A stretch of DNA of 64,000 nucleotides. It comes from Pantoea sp. Ap-967 (GTDB taxonomy: Bacteria; Pseudomonadota; Gammaproteobacteria; Pseudomonadales; Pseudomonadaceae). Every line of letters begins with the position of its first letter. Within the stretch, counting starts at the first letter, position 1. Made by a program: the position numbers and the translations under genes. The notes beneath the pieces are model-generated. The model did no database searches. It was not told the origin of the DNA and was given only the letters and a program-made list of their open reading frames with translations. This document shows positions 54,846 through 64,000 of this stretch, piece after piece. The DNA lies in assembly GCF_011752565.1 (NCBI RefSeq), contig NZ_VWXK01000001.1:186001-250000 (forward strand), given 5' to 3'.

Positions 54846-55745
54846 ATGCTCCGTATCACCGACCTGGAACTGTTCGTGCGTGCCAGCGCGCTGGGCAGCT
54901 TCACTGCCGCGGCCCATGAGGCCGACCTGCTGCCCGGCCAGGTAGCCGCCGCCATCAAGCGCCTGGAACGCGACCTGGACGTGCGCCTGTTCACCCGTAC
55001 CACCCGCAGCCTGCGCCTGACCGCCGAGGGCGAGCTGTACCTGCCCACCGCCCAGCGTGTGCTGGACACCCTGCGCCAGGGCCACGAGCAGTTGCACGGC
55101 CAGCACAGCACCCTGCGCGGCGTGCTACAGGTTTCGGCCCCCTCGGACATCGGCCGCAACCTGCTGCTGCCGTGGCTGAGCGCCTTTCGCCGCGAGCACC
55201 CAGCGTTGAACCTGCGCTTTTTCCTTTCCGACCAGATGGCCGACTTCAGCCGCGACCCGGTGGACATCGCCATCCGCTACGGCCTCGACCAGGACGCCAA
55301 CTACATCGCCCTGCCGCTGGCCCCGTGGAACCGCCGCGTGGTGGTCGCCTCGCCCACCTACCTGGCCCGCCACGGCCGCCCACGCACGCCGGAGGAACTG
55401 CAGCAGCACGACTGCCTGCTGTACCTGCAGCACAACCGCGTGTTCGACAAATGGCAACTGGGCAGCCGCACCGTGCAGGTGCGTGGGCCGCTGGTGAGCG
55501 ACGATGCCGACGTGGTACGGCGCTGGGCCCTGGCAGGCGAAGGCATCGTCTACAAGTCGTGGCTCGACGTCAGCAGCAACATCGCCGCCGGCGAGCTGGA
55601 AGTGCTGCTGCCCGAGCATCAGGGCGAGGCCACGCCGGTGACCCTGGTGTGCCCGCACCGCAAGCAACTGTCGCCGGCCGTCACGCAACTGCACCTGTGG
55701 TTGCGCGAGCGCTTCGCGGCGCTACAGCCTGCACAAATGTTCTAA
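54846..55745 (+). CDS. LysR-family regulator divergent from nfsB
   Basis: The 299-residue protein has a LysR helix-turn-helix (LRITDLELFVRASALGSFTAAAHEADLLPGQVAAAIKRLE) and a substrate-binding domain (LLLPWLSAFRREHPALNLRFFLSDQ ... RDPVDIAIRYGLDQDANYIALPL). Its divergence from the nitroreductase gene suggests it controls that gene. Starts at ATG 54846, or a GTG six bases earlier. Confidence 0.9.
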   Translation: MLRITDLELFVRASALGSFTAAAHEADLLPGQVAAAIKRLERDLDVRLFTRTTRSLRLTAEGELYLPTAQRVLDTLRQGHEQLHGQHSTLRGVLQVSAPSDIGRNLLLPWLSAFRREHPALNLRFFLSDQMADFSRDPVDIAIRYGLDQDANYIALPLAPWNRRVVVASPTYLARHGRPRTPEELQQHDCLLYLQHNRVFDKWQLGSRTVQVRGPLVSDDADVVRRWALAGEGIVYKSWLDVSSNIAAGELEVLLPEHQGEATPVTLVCPHRKQLSPAVTQLHLWLRERFAALQPAQMF

Positions 55746-55804
55746 ACCGCCAGGTGCATCTGCGCTAAGGTGAACTGCCCTACCCTTTCAGCAGCCGCGC
55801 CACC

Positions 55805-56635
55805 ATGAGCAACTGGATCGACCTCAAGCAGGACGCCGACACCGGCATCGAGTCGGTTCGTGCGCATTTCGTTGGCCACGCCTACGACCCGCACTGGCAC
55901 GACAGCTTTCTGGTCGGCGTGACCGAGCAGGGTGTGCAGCAGTTCAACTGCCGCCAGGTGCGCCACCAGAGCACGGCCGGCCAGGTGTTCCTGCTCGAAC
56001 CCGGCGACCTGCACGACGGCCACGCGCCCACCGCCGAAGGTTTCACGTATTCAACCCTGTACCTGGAACCGCACTGGCTGGCGAGCGAGCTGCAGGCGCT
56101 GTTCGCCCAGGCGCCAAGCGACAGCCTGCCCAGCTTCGCCGACACCCTGTGCCAGGACGAACGCCTGGCCCGCGCCACGGCCCTGGCCTTCCAGGCGGTG
56201 CACGGCCAGGAACTGCGCATTGTTCGCCAAACCGCCATGGACGACCTGCTGGCCAGCCTCACCCGTCACCTGCACTGGCGCAAGCGCCTGAACCCCGACC
56301 CACGCCTGCCGCTGACCGCCCAACGCGCCCGGGACTACCTGCATGCCCACCTCGACCAGGACATCAGCCTGGAGCAGGTGGCGCAGGCCTGCGGCGTCGA
56401 CCGCTTCCGCCTGACCCGCGCCTTCAAGGCGGCCTTCGGCCTGGCGCCCCATGCCTACTTGATTCAACTGCGCCTGTCCCGCGCCCGGCGCCTGCTCGCC
56501 CAGGGCCAGACACCCGCCGAGGTGGCCATGGCCCTGGGCTTTGCCGACCAGAGCCACCTGGGGCGCTGGTTCCGCCGCGCCTACCGGCTGACCCCTGCCG
56601 ACTACCGCCGGCGCTGCTCAAACCTTCCAGACTGA
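55805..56635 (+). CDS. AraC-family regulator with cupin domain
   Basis: The 276-residue protein has an N-terminal cupin-like sensor (HAYDPHWHDSFLVGVTEQGVQQFNCR, PGDLHDGHAPTAEGF) and a C-terminal AraC domain (QDISLEQVAQACGVDRFRLTRAFKAAFGLAPHAYLIQLRLSRARRLLAQG, ALGFADQSHLGRWFRRAY). It is 50 bases before a LysE-type exporter on the same strand, a common regulator-exporter pair. Confidence 0.88.
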   Translation: MSNWIDLKQDADTGIESVRAHFVGHAYDPHWHDSFLVGVTEQGVQQFNCRQVRHQSTAGQVFLLEPGDLHDGHAPTAEGFTYSTLYLEPHWLASELQALFAQAPSDSLPSFADTLCQDERLARATALAFQAVHGQELRIVRQTAMDDLLASLTRHLHWRKRLNPDPRLPLTAQRARDYLHAHLDQDISLEQVAQACGVDRFRLTRAFKAAFGLAPHAYLIQLRLSRARRLLAQGQTPAEVAMALGFADQSHLGRWFRRAYRLTPADYRRRCSNLPD

Positions 56636-56685
56636 GCCGCCAGCAATGGCGACCATAGGGCCCTGACCCATCGGAGCCCGTCACC

Positions 56686-57270
56686 ATGTCGCACGCCTTG
56701 TTGCCCTTCATCCTCTTTGCCCTGGTTTCAAGCATCAGCCCAGGGCCGACCAACTTGCTGATCCTGGCCCAAGGCGCGCGCCTGGGCCTGCGTGCGAGCG
56801 TGGCGCCGATGCTGGCGGCCTGTGGCGCGGCGGCGGCGATCGTGCTGCTGGTGGGCCTTGGGCTTGGCGAGGTGCTGCTGCGACACCCGCAGGCCCAGCA
56901 GGCGATGAGCTGGGCCGGTGTGCTGTGGCTGAGCGGGTTGGCCTGGCGCATGCTGCGCAGCGCAGGGGAGCCGCTGGATGCGCAGGCCGGCAAGCCGTTC
57001 GGCGCGGTGAGCGCGGCGTCGTTGCAGGTGGTCAACCCGAAGGTGTGGATGATGGCGGTGGCAGTGATTGGGGTGTTTGCAACGCCGGCATTGCCGGTGT
57101 GGCAGCTGGCCTTGGTGTTCCTGCTGATTGCCGTACCGTGCATGGCGGTGTGGGCCGTGCTGGGGGTTGGCAGTGCGCGCTGGTTGCAGGCGCCGGGGCG
57201 GTTGCTGTGGTTCAACCGGGGGTTGGCGGGGTTGTTGCTGGTGGCGGCCTGGGCGGCGGTGCTGGGCTGA
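56686..57270 (+). CDS. LysE/RhtB-family amino-acid exporter
   Basis: The 194-residue membrane protein has the family N-terminus LFALVSSISPGPTNLLILAQGARLG, a PxxP-type conserved stretch, about six membrane helices and the VVNPKVWMMAVAV segment. It exports amino acids or related compounds. Probable substrate and inducer are unknown. It follows the AraC/cupin regulator. Confidence 0.88.
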   Translation: MSHALLPFILFALVSSISPGPTNLLILAQGARLGLRASVAPMLAACGAAAAIVLLVGLGLGEVLLRHPQAQQAMSWAGVLWLSGLAWRMLRSAGEPLDAQAGKPFGAVSAASLQVVNPKVWMMAVAVIGVFATPALPVWQLALVFLLIAVPCMAVWAVLGVGSARWLQAPGRLLWFNRGLAGLLLVAAWAAVLG

Positions 57271-57312
57271 ATTTGCACCGCCCTGCCCACGGGTTTTGCG
57301 CCGCCCTGCCTG

Positions 57313-57420
57313 GTAGGAGCGAGCGTAGCTCGCGATGGGCCGCGCAGCGGCCCCGGATTTTCAGCCGCACAGGATGCCCGGGCTGCGTTGCAGCCCATCG
57401 CGAGCTGCGCTCGCTCCTAC
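57313..57420. repeat. REP/BIME palindrome, family 1 (copy g)
   Basis: GTAGGAGCGAGCGTAGCTCG ... CTCCTAC inverted pair between the convergent LysE and SotB-like genes. Confidence 0.85.
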
Positions 57421-57447
57421 CAGGGCCACCGGCCCGGAGCGGTTACA

Positions 57448-58713
<1,266 letters not shown>

Positions 58714-58848
58714 TCACGCACGGTTTGTTATAGGTAGGAATGCCCGGCATGGTACGCGTCAAGGCCGCGCCTCACAACCGCAGGCGCATTGGGAGTACCA
58801 TGCGCGCACCCCGTAAACGGCAAGCGGAACAAGGAGCACGATCCGCCC

Positions 58849-60165
58849 ATGGACAAGCAGCACCCCCAGCAGCAGTGGCAGCAGGCGGTTACCGCCTATG
58901 CCCAGGCCATCAACCGCTACGTCGCGCACGGCCAGGCCCAAGGCTGGGACGACCTGGAAGAGCCGCAACACCCGCCCACCGAGCACCTGCTCGGGGCCTG
59001 GCAAAGCGCCTTGGAAGCCATCAACCGGCCAGGCGTGGACGACGCCCAGCGCCAGGCCTTTCGCCAGGCCTGGCCGCCGGCGCACTTGCCGCTGGTGCCG
59101 CTGCTCGAAAACCATGGCCAAGGCATCGCCAGCTTGTTGCTGCTGGACGACGGCAGCCTGCTGGCGCGCATCGGCATGCCCTACGAGAAAGGCCAGGTGG
59201 TGCGCATCGGCCAGCAGGGGGTAACGCCGGTGATCGGCATCGAGCATTTTGGCCGCTGCCCGCAGCGCCGCTACTTCGCCCTGGCCAATGCCGAGGGCGT
59301 GCGCGTGACCGATGGCTGGGGCGGCCCGCAAGTCGCCCGGCTGCACTGGCCGAGCGGCTTGGAAGGCCTGCCCAAGGGCTACCCGTTCGAGCCGTTCGAC
59401 CTGCCGCCAACGCCCACCGCGCTGGTGCCCTTCCCTGATGGCCAGCGGGTATTGCTGGTCAGCGATCAAGGCATCTTCCTGCTGGCGGCCGAGGGCGCAA
59501 CCCGCCTGTTGCCACGCCAGGCGCAGGTGCTGGAGGCGCTGGCCGAAGGCACCGACCCGGATGACATCGCCCTGGGGCTGTCGATGGAGCATGGCGCGGT
59601 GTCGCCGGACGGCCGGCTGATCGTGCTGGGTGAACAAAGCAGCCGCCACCTGGTGCTGAACGAGCAGTTGGAACTGATCGCTGAAATCGGCCCAGGGAGC
59701 GAGTACCCGCATTTTGCGCTGTTCAATACCACGGGTGAGCAGCTGATCGTCAATGCCTGCCACTTCTACAACGGTGGCACGCTTGGGGTGCGCGTGGCAG
59801 ACCTGCCGGGGCTGGACACCGATTACTACAGCGAAGACCCGCGCACGCCCCTGCTGGAAGACGGTGCTCGGGTGTATGCCGGCGTCGCGGTGGCGGATGG
59901 ATACATCGTCGGCGATGCCTATGGCTACCTGCGGGCGTTCGGTGAGGATGGCGAGGTGCGCTGGCAGCATTTCCTGGGTTCGACCATCAGCGCCATGGAC
60001 ATCAGCGCCGACGGGCGCACGCTGGTGGCGGCGAGCCATGCCGGGTTCATTTCGGTGATTGCCTTGGGGAGTGGGCGGCCGCAGTGGCAGATCGGCACCG
60101 GAGACCATTGCGAGGTGCGGCGCTGGTTGTTCTGGAAAGGGTGGGACAAGGCGCTGTTGTGGTAA
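58849..60165 (+). CDS. Orphan beta-propeller (WD40-like) protein
   Basis: The 438-residue protein has no signal peptide. The first 90 residues are Gln/Arg/Ala-rich and helical (MDKQHPQQQWQQAVTAYAQAINRYV). The rest is a series of four-stranded blades with repeating (V/I)SPDGR-, ISADGRTLVAAS- and PDGQRVLLVSD-type turns (about 100-430), typical of WD40 or NHL propellers. A well-placed AAGGAG site precedes ATG 58849, while the frame opens earlier. It is flanked by a convergent REP and an MFS gene and has no obvious partner. Function unknown. Confidence 0.75.
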   Translation: MDKQHPQQQWQQAVTAYAQAINRYVAHGQAQGWDDLEEPQHPPTEHLLGAWQSALEAINRPGVDDAQRQAFRQAWPPAHLPLVPLLENHGQGIASLLLLDDGSLLARIGMPYEKGQVVRIGQQGVTPVIGIEHFGRCPQRRYFALANAEGVRVTDGWGGPQVARLHWPSGLEGLPKGYPFEPFDLPPTPTALVPFPDGQRVLLVSDQGIFLLAAEGATRLLPRQAQVLEALAEGTDPDDIALGLSMEHGAVSPDGRLIVLGEQSSRHLVLNEQLELIAEIGPGSEYPHFALFNTTGEQLIVNACHFYNGGTLGVRVADLPGLDTDYYSEDPRTPLLEDGARVYAGVAVADGYIVGDAYGYLRAFGEDGEVRWQHFLGSTISAMDISADGRTLVAASHAGFISVIALGSGRPQWQIGTGDHCEVRRWLFWKGWDKALLW

Positions 60166-60174
60166 ACCTGTGCG

Positions 60175-60253
60175 GGCCCCATCGCGAGCTGCGCTCGCTC
60201 CTACCCGGGTGCCTAACCCTCGTAGGAGCGAGCGCAGCTCGCGATCAGGGCCC
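60175..60253. repeat. REP pair in reversed order (copy h)
   Basis: Here the half GAGCTGCGCTCGCTCCTAC comes first and GTAGGAGCGAGCGCAGCTCG second, separated by 17 bases. The other family 1 pairs have the opposite order, so this is an inside-out pair between two convergent genes. Confidence 0.8.
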
Positions 60254-60266
60254 ACACAGGCCGCCA

Positions 60267-61319
60267 TCAACCCTGCAAGGTCGCCATGTCGATCACGAAG
60301 CGGTACTTCACGTCACCGGCGATCATACGCTCGTAGGCCTGGTTGATATTGCGGATATCCAGCAGTTCGATGTCGCAACGAATACCGTGCTCGGCGCAGA
60401 AATCCAGCACCTCCTGGGTTTCGGCGATGCCACCGATCAGCGAGCCGGCCAGCACGCGACGCTTCATCACCAGGTTGGCAGCATGCACGGCTGGGTCGAT
60501 CGGCTCGATCAGGCCGACCAGAATGTGCACGCCATCGAACTTCAGGGTTTCCAGGTACGGGTTGAGGTCGTGCTGTACCGGAATGGTGTCGAGCAGGAAA
60601 TCGAAGCGCCCGGCCGCGGCACGCATCTGCTCGGCGTCGGTGGACACGATCACATGGTCGGCGCCCTGGCGACGGGCTTCCTCGGCCTTGGCCTGGGAAC
60701 GGGTGAACAAGGTCACCTCGGCGCCCAGGGCCTTGGCCAGCTTGATGCCCATGTGGCCCAGGCCGCCCATGCCGAGGATGCCGACCTTGTGGCCAGGGCC
60801 TACGCCGTGGTGCTTGAGCGGCGAATAGGTGGTGATGCCGGCGCACAGGATCGGCGCGGCACTGGCCAGGTCCATGCCAGCCGGAATGCGCACCACGAAG
60901 TGCTCGCTGACCACGATGCTGTTGGAATAACCGCCCATGGTGTTGCTGCCATCAACCCGGTCCGGGGTGGCGTAGGTCATGGTCGGGCCTTCCAGGCAGT
61001 ATTGCTCCAGGTCCTTGGCGCAGGCTTCGCAGTGCCGGCAAGAGTCGACCATGCAGCCGACACCCACCAGGTCGCCGACCTTGTGGCCGGTCACCTGGTC
61101 GCCCACGGCGGTGACCCGGCCGATGATTTCGTGGCCAGGCATCAGCGGGTACACGGCAATGCCCCATTCGTTGCGCGCCTGGTGGATGTCGGAGTGGCAC
61201 ACGCCGCAGTAGAGGATGTCGATGGCGACGTCGTCCGGGCGCGGCGCACGGCGCTCGAAGGTCATGGGGGCCAAGGGGCTGGTCGGGGTTTGGGCGGCGT
61301 AGCCGATGGCGGTGTACAT
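60267..61319 (-). CDS. Zinc alcohol dehydrogenase, YahK-like, NAD(P)-dependent
   Basis: The 350-residue medium-chain dehydrogenase has the catalytic zinc site GVCHSDIHQARNEWG and PLMPGHEIIGRVTAVGD, the structural zinc cysteines (CRHCEACAKDLEQYC) and the NAD(P) loop GILGMGGLGHMGIKLAKALG. It reduces aldehydes. The start at 61319 (MYTAIGYAAQ) is chosen; the much longer frame to 62120 is an antisense extension through the AraC gene. It is divergent from that AraC gene. Confidence 0.92.
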   Translation of the reverse strand: MYTAIGYAAQTPTSPLAPMTFERRAPRPDDVAIDILYCGVCHSDIHQARNEWGIAVYPLMPGHEIIGRVTAVGDQVTGHKVGDLVGVGCMVDSCRHCEACAKDLEQYCLEGPTMTYATPDRVDGSNTMGGYSNSIVVSEHFVVRIPAGMDLASAAPILCAGITTYSPLKHHGVGPGHKVGILGMGGLGHMGIKLAKALGAEVTLFTRSQAKAEEARRQGADHVIVSTDAEQMRAAAGRFDFLLDTIPVQHDLNPYLETLKFDGVHILVGLIEPIDPAVHAANLVMKRRVLAGSLIGGIAETQEVLDFCAEHGIRCDIELLDIRNINQAYERMIAGDVKYRFVIDMATLQG

Positions 61320-61390
61320 GCAGGACCTCGCTGGGAAGTGAAACGATTCAGGGCGCGCATTCTGCGCGCCCGCATCCGCGCGGCCCACGG

Positions 61391-61487
61391 CTGATTCTCC
61401 GGCATCCATGCCTGATTCTCCGGACTTACCCACCGGCACCTGGCGCCAAGCCGGTAATCTGCGATGATGCAAGCGTCCGATTCTCCG
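61391..61487. promoter_or_regulatory. Three TGATTCTCCGG-type direct repeats between the ADH and AraC genes
   Basis: CTGATTCTCCGG occurs at 61391-61402 and 61412-61423, exactly 21 bases apart (two helical turns). A third related copy CCGATTCTCCG lies at 61477-61487. Directly repeated half sites at two-turn spacing are typical AraC-family operators, so this probably is where the AraC regulator activates the divergent dehydrogenase gene. Confidence 0.6.
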
Positions 61488-61499
61488 CCCAGGCCTACC

Positions 61500-62405
61500 A
61501 TGCAACTGACCCACCACGTCGACGCCAACGCCCCGCTGTGCGCGCTGATCCGCCGCCTGGCCACCCGCCCCGGCTTCGTCCCCACCCACCTGCCCCAGGT
61601 GCAGGTATTGAGCTGGGGGCACTACGTGGCCAGCAGCCCGCAGATCTACGAGCCGAGCCTGATGATCCTGGCCCAGGGCAGCAAGCTGGCGCGCCTGGGC
61701 CCACGTACCCTGGAGTACGGCGCCGGGCATTACCTGGTGCAGGCACTGTCGGTGCCGTTCATGTGCGAAACGTTCGCCACTGCCCAGGCGCCGCTGCTGG
61801 GTGTGGCGGTGGACATCGACCGCGGCGTGCTGGGCGAACTGGTGCAGAGCATGGGCCTGGCCCCGGACAGCGCGGTGCAGGCCCAGACCCCGCAGTCGAT
61901 GACTTCGGCGGCGCTGGATGCGCCGATGCGGGCGAGCGTCGAGCGCTTGCTGCAATGCCTGCAGGACCCAGTGGATGCCAGGGTGCTGGGCCCGGCGCGG
62001 ATGCGCGAGGTGCTGTACACCGCCTTGCGCGGCCCCCAGGCCGGGGTGTTGCGGGCGTTGGTCGAGCAGCAGGGGCATTTCGCCCGTATTGGCGCGGCAC
62101 TGGCGCATTTGCGCGAGCATTTCACCGAACCGCTAAGCGTGGAGGCGTTGGCAGCCTGCGCGAACATGAGCGTTTCGACCTTCCATGAGCACTTCAAGCG
62201 CTGCACCGACATGGCGCCCATGCAGTACCTCAAGCGCCTGCGCCTGCTCAAGGCGCAGCAGATGCTGATTGGCGAGGGATTGGGTGTGGCGCAGGCGGCG
62301 CACCGGGTGGGCTACCAGAGCACATCGCAGTTCAGCCGCGAGTACAAGCGCCAGTTCGCCCGCAGCCCTGGGGAGGAACTGCCCTACCAGAGCCTGCCGG
62401 TTTAA
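61500..62405 (+). CDS. AraC-family regulator with AraC_N cupin-like domain
   Basis: The protein of about 301 residues has the AraC_N (arabinose-binding-like) N-terminal domain (IYEPSLMILAQGSKLARLGPRTLEYGAGHYLVQALSVPF) and a C-terminal double helix-turn-helix (LSVEALAACANMSVSTFHEHFKRCTDMAPMQYLKRLRLLKAQQMLI and AAHRVGYQSTSQFSREYKRQF). It likely activates the divergent YahK-like gene. The start MQLTHHV at 61500 is preferred; ATG at 61464 would add 12 residues. Confidence 0.88.
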   Translation: MQLTHHVDANAPLCALIRRLATRPGFVPTHLPQVQVLSWGHYVASSPQIYEPSLMILAQGSKLARLGPRTLEYGAGHYLVQALSVPFMCETFATAQAPLLGVAVDIDRGVLGELVQSMGLAPDSAVQAQTPQSMTSAALDAPMRASVERLLQCLQDPVDARVLGPARMREVLYTALRGPQAGVLRALVEQQGHFARIGAALAHLREHFTEPLSVEALAACANMSVSTFHEHFKRCTDMAPMQYLKRLRLLKAQQMLIGEGLGVAQAAHRVGYQSTSQFSREYKRQFARSPGEELPYQSLPV

Positions 62406-62445
62406 GCCCGACCTGATGGAACAATCTGGTTCAACGAAGAACCCT

Positions 62446-62530
62446 GTAGGAGCGGGCTTGCCCCGCGAAGCAAGCGACGCGGTGGATGGCACCGGCTTTG
62501 CCGGTGTTCGCGGGGCAAGCCCGCTCCTAC
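62446..62530. repeat. REP palindrome, family 2 (copy i)
   Basis: GTAGGAGCGGGCTTGCCCCG and its inverse GGGCAAGCCCGCTCCTAC around a central GGCACCGGCTTTGCCGGTG hairpin, matching the copy at 28427-28511 in nearly every position. Confidence 0.88.
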
Positions 62531-62569
62531 AGGGAGTCGCCGCGCGCAGGGCTGGGTGATCCCCTCGCT

Positions 62570-63169
62570 TCACGCCTGGCGCTCGACCATGGCGATGATG
62601 GCCGCCTGCAACTCGGCCTTGGCCTGCTCGGCCTCCAGCTCTCCCGCCGCTGCCGCCTGGGACAACGCCTCGGCCGCCCCGATCAGCAAACGCATGCCCG
62701 CTGCACCTATCGCGCCACGGCGAGCAAAGGCCCCCAGTGCGGCTTGGCACTTGTCGAGAAACGGCTGCTCGTAGGCCCGCTTCAATGCCTCCATTTCCGG
62801 TGACCCCGCCAGTGCCGCCGCCACCCCGGGCATCTCCCGGCCCTGGCTCATCACGCAGTCCACATAGGCCCCGGCAATCACCCCGGCGCGCCCGCTGAGG
62901 GTCGCCTCGCAATGGGCCAGCGCCTGTTCCAGCATCACCGACTGCCGGGCGTCGTAATCCTGGTAAAGCGCCGCCAACAGCCCGGTGCGAGTTTCGAAAT
63001 GGTCGTATACCACCGGTTTGGTCACGCCAGCCTCCTGCGCCAGGTGGCCGAGGCTCAGCGCGTCGGTGCCCTGCTGGCGCACGCATTGCCAGGCCACGTC
63101 CAGCAGCTGGCGACGCCGTTGTTCCCGGGAAAGCCGCTTGCGCGGTGCTGCCGTGTCATCGCTTGACAT
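62570..63169 (-). CDS. TetR-family regulator
   Basis: The 199-residue protein has an N-terminal TetR helix-turn-helix (KRLSREQRRRQLLDVAWQCVRQQGTDALSLGHLAQEAGVTKPVVYDHFETRTGLLAALYQDYDARQ) and a helical ligand domain. It is divergent from the NQO-type reductase gene, with tandem repeats between, so it probably represses that gene. Confidence 0.9.
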   Translation of the reverse strand: MSSDDTAAPRKRLSREQRRRQLLDVAWQCVRQQGTDALSLGHLAQEAGVTKPVVYDHFETRTGLLAALYQDYDARQSVMLEQALAHCEATLSGRAGVIAGAYVDCVMSQGREMPGVAAALAGSPEMEALKRAYEQPFLDKCQAALGAFARRGAIGAAGMRLLIGAAEALSQAAAAGELEAEQAKAELQAAIIAMVERQA

Positions 63170-63172
63170 GAA

Positions 63173-63214
63173 TAACCTACCAAAAGTAACTTACCAATCG
63201 TAACTTACCTTGAG
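63173..63214. promoter_or_regulatory. Three tandem 14-bp repeats in the TetR/NQO intergenic region
   Basis: TAACCTACC (63173), TAACTTACC (63187) and TAACTTACC (63201) start at exact 14-base intervals. They begin 4 bases upstream of the TetR ATG and probably form its operator. Confidence 0.6.
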
Positions 63215-63261
63215 TATATAGCGCTCAAGGCCCAACCGCACCCCCACTCTGGAGAAGCCCC

Positions 63262-63861
63262 ATGCACGCCTTGATCGTGATCGGCCACCACGACCCCGAC
63301 TCGCTTACCCACGCCCTCGCCCAGCAGGTTGCCGACGGCCTGGCCAGTACCGGTCACGGCAGTGAAATCGCCGACCTGGCCCGCGAAGGCTTCGACCCGC
63401 GCTTCAGCCTGGCCGACCATGCCGTGCACCGCCGCCTCGCCCCGCCGCCGGCCGACGTGCTGCTGGAGCAGGCGCGTATCGACCGCGCCGATGCCCTCGT
63501 ACTGGTCTACCCGATCTACTGGTGGTCGCTGCCGGCGCTGCTCAAGGGCTGGGTCGAGCGGGTGTTCAGCAATGGCTGGGCATTCGACTACGAAGGCGGC
63601 GTGAACACCAAGAAACTGCACGACCTGAGGGTGCATCTGGTCGGCGTGGCCGGCGCCGATGCGGGCACCTTCGAGCGCCATGGCTATGGCGAAGCAATGC
63701 GCGTGCAGATCGACCACGGCATTTTCGACTACTGCGGCGCCAAGGTGCTCAGTTCGACCTTGCTGGCAGACAGCGAGGGGCCGGACGCCGCCGCCCACCT
63801 GCGCAAGGCTCGCACCCTGGGCGAGCAGTTGTTCACCCGCGCTGGCCACCAGCGCGCCTGA
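63262..63861 (+). CDS. NAD(P)H:quinone oxidoreductase (flavodoxin-like, NQO1 type)
   Basis: The 199-residue flavoprotein begins MHALIVIGHHDPDSLTHALAQQVADGL with the FMN/FAD phosphate loop and has VYPIYWWSLPALLKGWVERVFSNGWAFDYEGG, the family signature. It reduces quinones by two electrons. It is divergent from the TetR gene. Confidence 0.88.
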   Translation: MHALIVIGHHDPDSLTHALAQQVADGLASTGHGSEIADLAREGFDPRFSLADHAVHRRLAPPPADVLLEQARIDRADALVLVYPIYWWSLPALLKGWVERVFSNGWAFDYEGGVNTKKLHDLRVHLVGVAGADAGTFERHGYGEAMRVQIDHGIFDYCGAKVLSSTLLADSEGPDAAAHLRKARTLGEQLFTRAGHQRA

Positions 63862-63867
63862 GCGGCG

Positions 63868-64000
63868 TTAGTTCGCCAGGGGCCATTGCGCCAGCGGCCA
63901 GTAGCGGCCCTTGCGCGACTCGTACAAGGTGAAGTGGCGGGCGCTGAAATGAAAGTCCGGGGCCTGGGCCGACTCCGGTGCCTGCCCGCGAAAATCCCGC
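63868..64000 (-). CDS. 3' end of an unidentified gene (partial)
   Basis: A frame enters from the right edge on the minus strand and ends at TAA (63868-63870). The visible 43 residues end FHFSARHFTLYESRKGRYWP and then LAQWPLAN. I do not recognise the family. It converges on the NQO-type gene with 6 bases between the stops. Confidence 0.6.
   Translation of the reverse strand, partial: RDFRGQAPESAQAPDFHFSARHFTLYESRKGRYWPLAQWPLAN

Noticed and set aside
60267..62120. A single 617-residue fusion of an N-terminal region with the alcohol dehydrogenase
   Set aside because: The extra 267 residues are antisense to the AraC gene and have no domain; the dehydrogenase start MYTAIGYAAQ at 61319 is normal for the family.

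Overview
The window looks like a chromosomal segment of a Pseudomonas putida-group bacterium. The evidence is the high GC, the order thrS-infC-rpmI-rplT-pheS-pheT-ihfA-merR, a periplasmic glutaminase-asparaginase with sigma-54/AauR-type signals upstream, an rbsBACRKD operon, and many copies of the GTAGGAGCGAGCGCAGCTCGC-type palindromic repeats common in this group. All calls rest on reading the sequence and on family knowledge; no database search was run.

1-8.15 kb is the integrase end of a prophage or integrative element. It holds a cytosine-C5 methyltransferase with an unusual repeat region, a run of tiny early-region genes often coupled by ATGA overlaps (Ea22-like, DUF551-like, NinX/DUF2591-like, two zinc ribbons, a 21-residue membrane peptide), an excisionase-like protein and a tyrosine integrase pointing at the 3' end of tRNA-Pro(GGG). 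AT-rich genes on the minus strand (119-1166) and the start of a second methyltransferase look like mosaic cargo.

8.15-16 kb is core translation machinery read leftward. It includes a probable AUU start for infC and terminator-like hairpins ahead of pheS and in the thrS leader. 16-26 kb holds a small secreted protein, a cold-shock protein, an I78-type inhibitor lipoprotein, an exported nucleoside hydrolase attached to the ribose operon (with a clear promoter and RbsR palindrome), and ansB. 26-29 kb is a decayed stretch: an AraC regulator, a ureohydrolase that appears to have lost its GGDC segment, a broken zinc-ADH remnant and an orphan winged-helix fragment.

29-54 kb is the most interesting part: a 25-kb accessory catabolic cluster. 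Fifteen same-strand genes (46.3 to 29.0 kb) encode hydantoinase/oxoprolinase-type HyuA and HyuB, a RidA-like protein, a polar amino-acid ABC transporter, an FAD D-amino-acid-dehydrogenase-like enzyme, a proline-racemase-family enzyme (Ser/Cys pair), an AroE-like dehydrogenase, glycerate 2-kinase, a highly diverged enolase, an ornithine-cyclodeaminase-like protein, a TIM-barrel isomerase/epimerase and an aromatic-acid-type MFS carrier. To the right are a tautomerase, a GntR/FCD regulator, a second proline-racemase-family enzyme (Cys/Cys), a second binding protein, two SDRs and an APC permease. Five copies of a 19-bp palindrome (TGTCGAC...CGACA) lie only at the promoters of this cluster, including that of the GntR gene, and define a likely local regulon. 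The substrate is unknown; a hydroxylated cyclic amino acid or lactam leading to glycerate is a reasonable guess.

54-64 kb carries ordinary accessory genes in regulator/target pairs: LysR with a nitroreductase, AraC with a LysE exporter, a SotB-like efflux pump, an orphan beta-propeller protein, an AraC regulator with a YahK-like alcohol dehydrogenase, and TetR with an NQO-type quinone reductase.
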